DNA of 64,000 bases from Erpobdella octoculata (Eukaryota > Annelida > Clitellata > Hirudinida > Erpobdellidae). The position numbers and the translations under genes were made by a program. The DNA lies in the NCBI GenBank assembly GCA_963978895.1, contig OZ022238.1:44947993-45011992 (forward strand). Direction: 5' to 3'. The notes under the pieces are model-generated. The model made no database searches. It was not told the origin of the DNA and saw nothing but the letters and a program-made list of their open reading frames with translations. This document shows, one piece after another, positions 54,802 to 64,000 of the stretch (within the stretch, counting starts at the first letter, position 1; every line of letters begins with the position of its first letter).

Positions 54802-55335
54802 CCTGAATTGCACGTTAAAACAGGAGAAGCTGACATATGACACATTTACGTATTTGTAGAACCTTAAAACCCGATCGAGGCGGCTCTGTTTAACTACTGT
54901 TTTTTAACAACTCATTAATTCAGGGTTTCCATACGTAGCGTCGAAGAGTGCATTGGGTTGTGTACATCTCTCATTTAGTTTTTGAAACTAATATTTTATA
55001 AAGTTTTTATTATTTTTTTATTACAATTAATTATTACAACCTTAAATTTGTAACTGGCTAAAAACGGCAATGTCATTAGATTTGTTACTTCCACGGTATT
55101 TCTGATAAAAAATATCACCTTTCAGTGTTATTGCATTAGAAATAGTAAAAAATTAAAATATAAAAAAAACAGAAGTGTAGCTCTTAAGATTTCATGCAGC
55201 AACAGTCAGCAGTGCAGTGGCCTGGTTGTGGTTGAAGTCCGTCACTGCCCTACAATTTTTATATCTTCTCGGTGCAGCTTGCAACTTAATTATTTATTTG
55301 AAAAGTATTGTTCGTGTACGTTATATATTAAAATT
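54802..55335. promoter_or_regulatory. Shared 534-bp head-to-head region (putative bidirectional promoter)
   Basis: Separates the NBEAL-like ATG (minus) from the sigma receptor ATG (plus). It must hold both 5' UTRs and promoters unless a non-coding first exon lies elsewhere. No TATA box is obvious at a fixed place. The GC-richer patch ACCCGATCGAGGCGGCTCTG at 54870-54889 is the only deviation from AT-rich sequence. Confidence 0.55.
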
Positions 55336-57056
55336 ATGTTTGGTTGTGTGAAGACGGTTTTATTTATTACTGTCTTGGTGGCAATTGTCGGCTATGGAAT
55401 CAAGTATTGGCTGGATCATTCAAAATATATTTTCTCAGAGAGCGATATCATCAAAATTGCTAAAAAGCACATTGGTACTATTTTATTAGTTTTTTAAAAA
55501 TCAACCTGTTTAATCACACCGCAGCCTTAATACTTTTCATGTGGTTTTTCTTTTATATAGCTCCATCTCCAGCTGATCCATCAGAGACTCCAGGCGCTGG
55601 TGTGAATATGAAAAGAATAATTGCCTCTATCCACAAAGACTTCAGTGCTCTCTATCCACATCACATACTACCAAAAGAAGACTTACAGTTTGTGTTTTTC
55701 AGTGCAGGTGGATGGACAGGCACCATATTTCTACTGCATGCATCTCTGAAAGAATTTGTCCTCGTTTTCGGAACTGCCATTGACACCTATGGACACTCTG
55801 GTATTGCTTAAATTTTAATTTTGTGCATAAACTATTTTGTGCGTAATACCATTTGCTCATAAGTAATACTTTCACTGACTTCTTAGTTAATGAACATCTC
55901 AATATTTGCTCAGGCCGCTATTTAGTCAATAGGACCGATATCGTGTTGACCGGTGAATTTCTGGAATGGAACGAAGGACAGTTTAAAGCGAAAACTGTCA
56001 AAGCTGGTGAGTGTATTGAGTTTTATTCTGCTAATTTTTTATCATTTCAGGAGTTTAAGCTTCAGGGTGATACTGTAAATTATCTACATATAATTTTTAA
56101 AACTATGAAAAAAATTACTTTGAATAAGCAGAAAAATTAAGTACGACTTGATTTATTAGCAGTAAAATAGTGTGGGTTTCAGCTGCCCGAGGTAGGCAGG
56201 CCAAACTCGCCGCCCCCCATTTAGATGTTTTTTTCATAATAAGTTCAATTACTATTCAACTTTTCCTCCAGCTAAAATGGATTACCAAGAGCTGGGAAGG
56301 TGGTACAACTTATCAACTTTTTCTCTAAAAATGTTGATGATTGGGGGGTGTGGTTAAACCTAAACAACTTTTTCTCTAACCAAACGTTGATGACGGGGTG
56401 GGAGCAAAACATAAATTATTATTTTGTTTTCTTCAAATTTTGCTGCCCGCTAAACTACTGCTTATTAGTTTGAATAAATGATTGTTCTTGTTCTTGTATT
56501 TCTTCTTACTTTCCACGGTGTATGTTTAAAATGATATTTCATTTTTATTATATTAATTAATTTTTTTAATTAATTGATATTAAAGTAGTTCCTTTATATT
56601 GACTTCTTGACGGTATAGATTTAAGCGAGGTTTTTTCCTGTTGTAAACCTTCTTTATAAATGTTTACACTATTAATTTAGATTTTGTGTTCATTCTAGCA
56701 CCAAACTACTATTTGTGTTAAACCATATAAAGGAATACTATTAGTAAATAATAGTAAATATGTTCTTGACACTTTATTTCACTCAAATTTTCTATATAAA
56801 TTTTTCTTTACAAATGCTTACAGGTGACGTGGCGAGGCATTCATGGGGTGAAGCATACGTGTTGAATTACAAAGCCAACATGTGGAAGGTTTCTTACGGT
56901 CGAGGTTTCATCTTGTCCGGGCTGCCGTTTACACTTGCCGATGTTATTTTCGGAAATCAGGATTACGTATCGGTTTACTACATGCTTAAAATTCATCTTA
57001 AATCAATCTTTAAAGAATTTATGTACTGTGTGGCCCACCCGGGAGAAATTTTTTAG
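55336..57056 (+). CDS. SIGMAR1: Sigma non-opioid intracellular receptor 1 / ERG2 family protein, complete, 4 exons
   Basis: ER membrane ligand-operated chaperone family, related to fungal C8-C7 sterol isomerase. Exons: 55336-55474, 55561-55800, 55914-56006 and 56824-57056, all phase-1 junctions splitting glycine codons. They give 234 aa (human 223). Residues 5-22 form the single N-terminal membrane helix ([18 protein letters not shown]). Family blocks: [75 protein letters not shown] and [10 protein letters not shown]. The Asp equivalent to human Asp126 is present (TD in NRTDIV). The position of human Glu172 (VEYGRG) is Ser181 here (VSYGRG). Head to head with the NBEAL-like gene and convergent with the C1q gene. 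An ATTAAA at 57543-57548 is a candidate poly(A) signal. Confidence 0.96.
56170..56823 (+). other. Sigma receptor intron 3, GC-richer internal patch
   Basis: Intron of 817 bp (56007-56823). The part at 56180-56450 holds CTGCCCGAGGTAGGCAGGCC and two related lines (AACTTTTTCTCTAA with GTTGATGA and GGGGTG) about 60 bp apart, suggesting an old dispersed repeat. No gene is seen. Confidence 0.4.
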
Positions 57057-57565
57057 GTACTCTGTCTTATCAGGCTTCCACCAGATAAAGTTGTTTTGTT
57101 TACTGGTCGCTACGATATTTTGATTATTTTTTGGGTGTGACTAATCAACTACTATTGTCTTGATGTGTATTTTTCATAGTTAAGAATTTAATCGTGTGAA
57201 CGTTGCACTGCCATCATGGATTTTGTAGTTTTGTTTTTTTTCACCAGTAGGTGTTGTGTGTGTGTTTGTGTGAACATATCTACTTCAACAATTTCTTTTC
57301 TTTTATAATGGTGCTTTTTATGACCCATCTTTTTTGTTGTTGAAAATACTCGATTTAATTTTTTTTGTTAGTGAGCATTCCAAATCTTTCATGCTCTTAG
57401 AAGTTGAATTTCATCTGCCCTTGTTTTTTTTCTGTGATTTTGCAAAAGAAGATTATTCCTTTTTAAATTGCTTAGGAGTGGGAGCTCATCCGTACAACAC
57501 CGAGATTTGTGTTCAAACATTTTTTTAGGAAGATTTTCTATGATTAAAAGTGTTTTTTGTTTCTT

Positions 57566-57571
57566 TTTATT
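57566..57571 (-). terminator. Polyadenylation signal of the C1q gene
   Basis: AATAAA on the minus strand, 22 nt after the C1q stop codon. It faces the sigma receptor ATTAAA 20 bp away, so the two 3' UTRs probably overlap. Confidence 0.5.
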
Positions 57572-57592
57572 TTGTAAGTGTGTGGTCCTTAA

Positions 57593-60500
57593 TTATTTTC
57601 TACCCACAGTTCCAGGGAAAATCATGTATCCATAGAACGAAGCATAGTTGTGGTAGAGGGCGTTGTGAAGGCCGTAACCATCGGGCAGCTCCACCCATAT
57701 TTTGTCTCCTCTTTCCAGGGCGAGAATCCCAGTGTTGGACGCCGATCCAGAGCACCTTGTAGTTGGCGTCGTCTGCTGTAGATTACAGCCGCTACATCCC
57801 GAGCTATCAAAAGCAGAGAACATGCGCTGTCCATTTTTGACCAAGTGTAGTAGAATGTGTTGTCCATTGTAGCTCACTCCATTCATGCCTGGTTGAATTA
57901 TAAAAAAAAACAGATCAGATATTTTGGTAATTGTTAAAAAAATGTTTATAAGTTCATCATAAGCATTTATAGAGAGGTTGAACTGTTTCTTCTGAGGTCT
58001 GTTCGATTCCATGAATCAGTTGGATTCTGGATCCATGTAGGTGCTACCAGTGGTGTCACAGGGGCTGGTGTGACCCCTTCACGACTTAACCCTTGGATCT
58101 CCAAGAAAAATGAATTACTAGAGGAAAATAAAAGAGTACATTTTTTGTCACTGAGCTGAAACAATGCATAAAAATAATTTCATAGTCACATAAGAACCAT
58201 CATGTTTTACTAATTGGTGTTGTCCCATGTGAGGGGGGTCACCAACTGTGGTTCGCACCCATGATTGTCATTTCAGCAAAATACCTAAACATTTTTCCTA
58301 CCAAATGCTTAACTTTTGTCTCCAAAATAAGCTGATGGCTGGGTAGTCGTAAGTTCTTTGTGCAAGAAAAAACCTTATGCACCTTTGCTTCCAAAAATAG
58401 CTGATGACTGGAAGGGGGAAAGAGGGTAGTCGTAGGTACTTTATCCAACAATTTTCCAAAACACCTTATACACTTATGTTTCCAAAAGTAGCTTATGACC
58501 GGGTAGACAGTAGTAGGTACTTTATCTAAAAAAAATTATTTGTATTTTTTGGAAAATCATCCCCTGCTCCCCACAAATGACGCCCTTGTTCGCACCCCTA
58601 GTGACGTCATTCGAGATGTATGCCCTGCCTGGAACAACGATCAACTGGCACCCACCTTTTATGACTATTTTATAGTGCGCGTTGATCCAAAGCCTATACT
58701 CTCTCACATGTCAAACTTACTTTTGAAAATGACACAAAATACGATGATATCGAACAAATCAGAATCGTAGACGAGCTTGATTTTTACCAATGCTTTTATT
58801 AACTCGTCGTCTCTGTTTGTTTCTCTGTCTGTCTGTTTGTTTCTCTGTCTGTTTCAAATCTTGCAATCAATTTTTGAGTCACTTCCTGATGATAGATTTT
58901 TTTCAAATTTTGCATACATGCTCAAAATAGAAGACAATGCAATATTCAATTATTAGTTTTACAATAAGTCAATTAATTTAGTTAATTTTAATTAATTTCG
59001 ATATAATTAAGATATTTCGACTTTAATATAAAATAAAAGAGTAATATAAGAAAAAATTGATTGCAAAATTTGTGTTTTAATTACATATAAAAGCATTGGG
59101 TTTTAAAAATTCATTTTTAATTTACTTGTTTCAAAATAAATCAAGTTGTATTTAAAAGATCGAAGATGCTTTCTGCAGAATTACAAAACATGCGTGTTTT
59201 TAAAGTAGGATACCTTCGGAAAGCAGTGCCTGGTGGATATAATGAAATAACAAGCAAGTCGTAAAAACGTGTTTTTTCACAAATCTTTTATATTTCAAGA
59301 TTCTCCCCTAACTAAGGCATCTAAATAAAACCCTGCTCGCAACGGTGGTATACCAAATTAAAAATCATAATACTTTTTCTTTAAGAACTTACATTACATT
59401 TCTTTAAAGTAAAAGAGTTATTTTTTGTAAACGTTTTAGGGGCCTCTTGTCGCCGGCGTCTTAGGCGTCTGCAGTACCGTTTTTTGGTAGGGTTTCGGCC
59501 CTGCGTGAGGGACTGGTTTACCTATATAAAAAGCTCTGGACTCTTTCAAATTAGGAGTGCATCCTTTGTTTTAAAATCCTGGCTACGGGCCTGGTATAAC
59601 TAGATATGAGGTTAAGATTATTGATGAAATGATGGAAAAACGTTATTATAATTATAATTAGTTTTAAACGTTATTAGGCTTATCTTCAAGAATATTCTAT
59701 GCTTTCTTAAAACAAAAACATCAAAAGTAATTCAACCAATACAAATACTGAGACGTTATTAGCATCAGATTTAAAGAAGACTTTTTATAAAGGGTGTCAA
59801 CTAGATTTCTGATAAGTTTTTTATTTGTTTTGTGCCATTTTAATGCTCTATAGTTTAATCTACTCACTTGGCTTGCTTTAGGCCTTGTTTATGAAGTCCG
59901 ATTTTTGTTAAATATACAAAACTTATAAAATTGAAAACATAAAAAAATGATTTGTGTCCTCTCATAATCTTTTATCACAGGAAATTGAACAAATTTATGT
60001 AAATTTCTGTTTAAATCGAGCACAAAAAGTGAGCTAAACCTATAAAAGCCACACTTCTGGTTCTCATTTAACTAGAAATTGTTTATGAAAGAAGGCTCAA
60101 AGCAGGTGTCAAATGAATAACCGCTAGGAAAATACAAAATATAAATTCTCAAGAATTAGCTATTTTACTGAAAATAAAAAAAAAACATTATTACGTATGT
60201 AACGAAGATTTGCTGATTTAATAAAGAAACGTTTCATCTAAGATAGGTTTTACATTATATAGTCGAATTTTTGGTTGTGTTTTATTATAAAATTCAATTT
60301 AAAGTCATATCGATATTAATTCTGGCTCTTTCTTTCAGAAGACTCCAAACTGTCACAACTTGAAGTTGAGATAAAGCTTCATATGCCCTCAAACAGCAAG
60401 TGCATGGAAACTGATTGATCTGCAGATAACATAGTTTTATCAGTCTACTAGTTGTTTGGTGGTAAACCAGATTAGGCAAATGTGTCTTGATAAGACTGCA

Positions 60501-63350
60501 ATAAACGCCTTTAAAAAAATAAAAATGCGTTAAAAGAAAGATCTGCGGGTTTAATGACATTATAGTGAAAAGTGACACAAGTTTTTAAGTCTTTCAATAT
60601 TGACAAAAGTAAATAAATGACTGTTGAGGATCCATCATTGACGGGTTTAGGTACTGCTAGGCTAGATACTAAGTAAATCAGTTTACCAACTTCATATTTT
60701 CATTGCATTAAAATTGGTAGAATTAAAAAGAATCTCTGCATAGGTTAAAAATAGTAGATTTTGTTTCATTGCATGTTCCTGGGTACAATTGGTATAGCAG
60801 TGGTCTACAACCTGATAGGCTTATTGTTATTAAACCCAGTAGGTAGGTACAGCACACACGCGAATACATTAAATACACTAAAATACACAACATGTCAGAA
60901 ACACAAGTAGGTATATATTGTTGAAATCATCAACGGAAGTTAAATAAACATAAAAAAGAAAAATTCTTGCATGTTAATAGCAGAAGCGATTCGAAATAGT
61001 TTAATGTAGGTAATTACGTTCCTTCATTATTATTTCTAAAAAGCCTTTGTCAAAATTTCTTCTTCACTTGAATTTTTAAACCATTGACAACACTTTAAAT
61101 AAAATAAAATTTGAGTTTTTTATAACGTCTAATAAGAGAAAATTCCTCAAAGAAAATCAAATTTATCTTAAAACTTTCACGCGAATCATCACTAACTGTT
61201 TTGAATAAATTCAAATTCATTAGTACTTGAACTACTTTGTAAATCTGAAAACTAAATAACACATAAACCTCTATTTTAAATTTGTCAGCAGCTTAAACGT
61301 AAATCCGTTTTGGCGCTTTTCCACCATTTTTCTTTCTCTCACCTGCTTTGTCATTGAAATCTAAATGGGACTCTTTGATGCATTGCACGCATATGCTTTG
61401 CTTGCAAAGCGGAAGGATAAACTACGCCTTTTAGATAGTTTATTGAGAAGGAAGTGACGGTTTAATGCGGTCATAGCTGCATTTTCATGCTTTCACAAGT
61501 GGCATACAAATCAGTTTATGGTTATATATGCATGTATGTATGTATGTATGTATGTATGTATGTATGTATGTATGTATGTATGTATGTATGTATGTATGTA
61601 TGTATGTATGTATGTATGTATGTATGTATGTATGTATGTATGTATGTATGTATGTATGTATGTATGTATGTATGCATGCATGCATGCATGTATGTATGTA
61701 TGTATGCATGCATGCATGTATGTATGTATGTATGTATGTATGTATGTATGTATGTATGTATGTATGTATGTATGTATGTATGTATGTATGTATGTATGTA
61801 TGTATGTATGTATGTACGTATGTAGGTATGTACGTATGTACGTATGTACGTATGTACGTATGTATGTATGTATGCATGTATGTATGTATGTATAATGGAA
61901 AACATCACAAACCCTTCCTATAAAACTATTATGGATATTTTGAGATATTCAGAAATAGGATGTTTTTTGGCTTAGAATGAATACAAGTAACAAGTAAACG
62001 TAAAAACCATTTTTTTTCATAAATCCCTTTTATTTCAGATTTGCCGGATTTTCATTTCTTGCAAAAAAATTCTTTTATAATTCTTTTGGAATTTATATAT
62101 GTAAACATCTATATAATTATATTTGATTTGTTGCAAAACAAAGATAATTATTATTTTCAATTAAAAAAATTTTTCTCGAAAATTTTTTGAACTTTTTCAT
62201 GAGGAGCCTCTATTTAAATTTTCAGCTTGATTGCATGACGAGAAGTTAGGTAATTTTCACTTTCTAGGTTTGCAAACGTTCAAACAAGCAACCAAGCAAT
62301 TAGCAGTAAAAAGTTAGCAAGCAAGACCGGCGGTGAAATTAATATAAGGGATTTAAAAAACCGCAATATAATATAGTATTACGTAACTTGACAATTATTG
62401 CTTAATACAAAAAATTTTTTTTTAAATGAGTAAAAATCTTTACTGACTAACCTATGAGGTAAGTTCCATTAATGGGAGTTGTAAAAACTCCTGTCGACGG
62501 ATCGTAGTTGTCTCCAAGGTTTGTGTGCACGATGTTGAAATGAAGAACTCTGTATTCAGTCGATTTCAGTATGTCTTCGTCCATCGTCACAGAAAATGCA
62601 ACTCTCAAGTTGTTCATCTCCACTGCAACACCTCCCAGTAGAGCATCAACAATATGAGTTGAACCCGCTTCTCCTTTCTCACCTTTGTGTCCTCGACGAC
62701 CTTGGAGATATTGACAACTCTCAAAATTATCTACGATCAGCTGATCATACATACTACATGTGTCAGGTTAAAAACTCTTATTTACTTATTTATCTGATAG
62801 ATTTTACATCTATTGAGGATCTACTAACTATTATATCCTCTTAGAAAATGAAAAATTGCTATTATCTCATTGCTCTGATAAATTAAATTTTTTAGTAAAA
62901 CTCATTAATACCTTGGTCTCCCTTTTGACCAGGCCGACCAGGCTGTCCAGGGGTTCCTGCCAGTCCTTGGACACCTTGAACTCCTGAAATACCTTGGATT
63001 CCTTGGACTCCCGGAGAGCCAGGTGGACCGGCGTAACCGAAACAATAATTTCCTCTTGGCTCATCTCTTGATCTTTTGTCAGGTTCAATTTTAGCGGGTG
63101 GTTTGGCGTTCAAATGAGATTCGTCCGATTTCTTTTTAGAAACGTCTTGAAAATCTCCTTGAAGTAAATTTTTCTTGGTTGTTTTTATATCGAGATGATG
63201 AGCAGGAGGATGTTTCTGATGTTTGCTGTGAGATTTGTGCTTGTCTGCCTCGAGCGTCATTTCGTTCGTTCCGTAAACATTTGAAAAGAGCAGAGCATGA
63301 TGGAAAAGAAGAAATATTAATAAATATTTATTTTTACTTGATTGTTTCAT
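57593..63350 (-). CDS. Secreted collagen-stalk C1q-domain protein, complete, 3 exons
   Basis: Exons: 63350-62912, 62700-62452 and 57888-57593 (minus), both junctions phase 1 within glycine codons; 327 aa. Residues 1-27 are a signal peptide (core [19 protein letters not shown]). Residues 28-103 are a Lys/His-rich linker. A short collagen stretch (about 108-160, with [19 protein letters not shown] and [13 protein letters not shown] triplets) follows. From about 176 comes a C1q/TNF-like jelly roll ([76 protein letters not shown]). The family includes complement C1q, adiponectin-like ligands and invertebrate lectin-like immune proteins that trimerise. Whether this one is immune or developmental cannot be told. 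Intron 2 (4.56 kb) is repeat-filled. Confidence 0.93.
58275..58530. repeat. Degenerate tandem repeat, about 100-120-bp unit x 2-3
   Basis: TTTGTCTCCAAAATAAGCTG / TTTGCTTCCAAAAATAGCTG / TATGTTTCCAAAAGTAGCTT, each followed by ATG(A/G)C(T/C)GGG.AG and a GTAG..GTA(C/A)TTT line, in C1q intron 2. Confidence 0.7.
58783..59148 (-). mobile_element. Dispersed repeat family A, copy 2 (inverted)
   Basis: Reverse complement of the copy at 24856-25215, closely similar over about 360 bp, including AAACCCAATGCTTTTATATG on the minus strand and TTGATTGCAAGATTTGAAAC. Its middle differs: TTAATTATATCGAAAT-type sequence, as in copy 3, replaces the 25000-25020 part of copy 1. Confidence 0.85.
59150..61515. other. 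C1q intron 2, no gene recognised
   Basis: Mostly AT-rich intronic sequence. The patch at 59440-59530 (GGGGCCTCTTGTCGCCGGCG, GTTTCGGCCCTGCG) is GC-rich and looks like a fragment of an old repeat. The short minus-strand frame at 60294-60578 has no domain and is not needed to join C1q exons 2 and 3. Confidence 0.5.
61527..61895. repeat. (GTAT)n microsatellite with GCAT and GTAC variants
   Basis: About 92 tetranucleotide copies. All long frames over it on both strands (MYVC.., HTYI..) are spurious. Confidence 0.97.
62205..62365 (+). repeat. Dispersed repeat family B, copy 3
   Basis: AAATTTTCAGCTTGATTGCA, GACGAGAAGTTAGG, AAGCAACCAAGCAA and AGCAAGCAAGACCGGCGGTG then AAATTAATATAAGGGATTT. Lies 90 bp from the C1q exon 2 donor. 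Confidence 0.7.
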
Positions 63351-63471
63351 TTTTAATGAAAATCTTTGTCAAATCAAAATGATGCATTGCGAAGTATAAG
63401 CATCCCCCATGCTTGCTTGGACTGTTTTGTGATTTGCAAGCAATCTGTTGCGATCCTCCAGTTTTTGAAGA

Positions 63472-63656
<185 letters not shown>

Positions 63657-63794
63657 CGCCGTATGCGCATGTCCAAGCCGCTAAGGCAATTTGAATAAAC
63701 TTTGGCATAGAATTAGTCTTCATCGAAGAAAAGGCTTAAAGGGATTAAAAATTTATTCTTTATTTTACATTTTATTGGCAAAAAACGTGCAACA

Positions 63795-64000
63795 AGTAAA
63801 TTAAAAACGAATTTTTAAAACCCAATGCTTTTATATGTAATTAAAACACAAATTTTGCAATCAATTTTTTCTTATATTACTCTTTTATTTTATATTAAAG
63901 TCGAAATATCTTAATTATATCGAAATATCGAAATTAATTAAAATTAACTAAATTAATTGACTTATTGTAAAACTAATAATTGAATATTGCATTGTCTTCT
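63795..64000 (+). mobile_element. Dispersed repeat family A, copy 3 (cut by window end)
   Basis: Begins CAAGTAAATTAAAAACGAAT and follows the copy at 24856 almost base for base to its middle, then follows the inverted copy at 58783 (TTAATTATATCGAAATATCG). The rest lies outside the window. Confidence 0.85.

Noticed and set aside
61485..61923. Long HTYI and MYVC frames on both strands, also at 52697-52971
   Set aside because: Translations of (GTAT)n microsatellites.

Overview
This is a eukaryotic, AT-rich animal genomic window (roughly two thirds A+T by eye). It has intron-rich genes and many microsatellites, minisatellites and short mobile-element remnants. The four protein genes are bilaterian families: MGAT5, neurobeachin-like, sigma-1 receptor, and a collagen-stalk C1q protein. 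Their moderate divergence from the vertebrate sequences I remember suggests an invertebrate, possibly a lophotrochozoan such as an annelid. The species cannot be fixed from sequence alone.

Layout. 1-1,750: two foldback (inverted-repeat) elements, one enclosing a degenerate 7SL fragment, then an apparently intact SRP (7SL) RNA gene. 2,957-3,216: a third foldback. 4,004-21,073 (minus): MGAT5, resolved into 16 exons and 735 codons; its introns hold minisatellites and two truncated non-LTR retrotransposon pieces. 21,074-23,875: intergenic DNA with tandem repeats. 23,876-54,801 (minus): a complete neurobeachin-like gene (NBEAL1/2 class), resolved into 56 phase-consistent exons and 2,577 codons with the order ARM-like, LamG-like, ARM-like, PH-BEACH, BEACH, WD40. 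54,802-55,335: a 534-bp head-to-head intergenic stretch. 55,336-57,056 (plus): a sigma-1 receptor/ERG2 family gene, four exons, 234 aa. 57,593-63,350 (minus): a secreted collagen plus C1q-domain protein, three exons, 327 aa, convergent with the sigma gene.

I rebuilt exon chains by hand from GT-AG boundaries, codon phase and remembered family conservation. Every chain closes in frame from ATG to stop. The genes share no obvious pathway. MGAT5 is a Golgi N-glycan branching enzyme, the BEACH protein works in vesicle trafficking or granule biogenesis, the sigma receptor is an ER membrane protein, and the C1q protein is secreted.

The most unusual signal is that minisatellites sit immediately downstream of 5' splice sites. 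Nine introns in the MGAT5 and NBEAL-like genes have a tandem array starting 0-40 nt after the donor. In at least two cases the repeated unit contains the exon end plus the splice donor itself. The clearest is about 22 copies of a GTAAGT donor after MGAT5 exon 11. This looks like recurrent tandem amplification seeded at exon-intron junctions. A second notable point is that the sigma receptor has serine where human SIGMAR1 has the ligand-binding Glu172.
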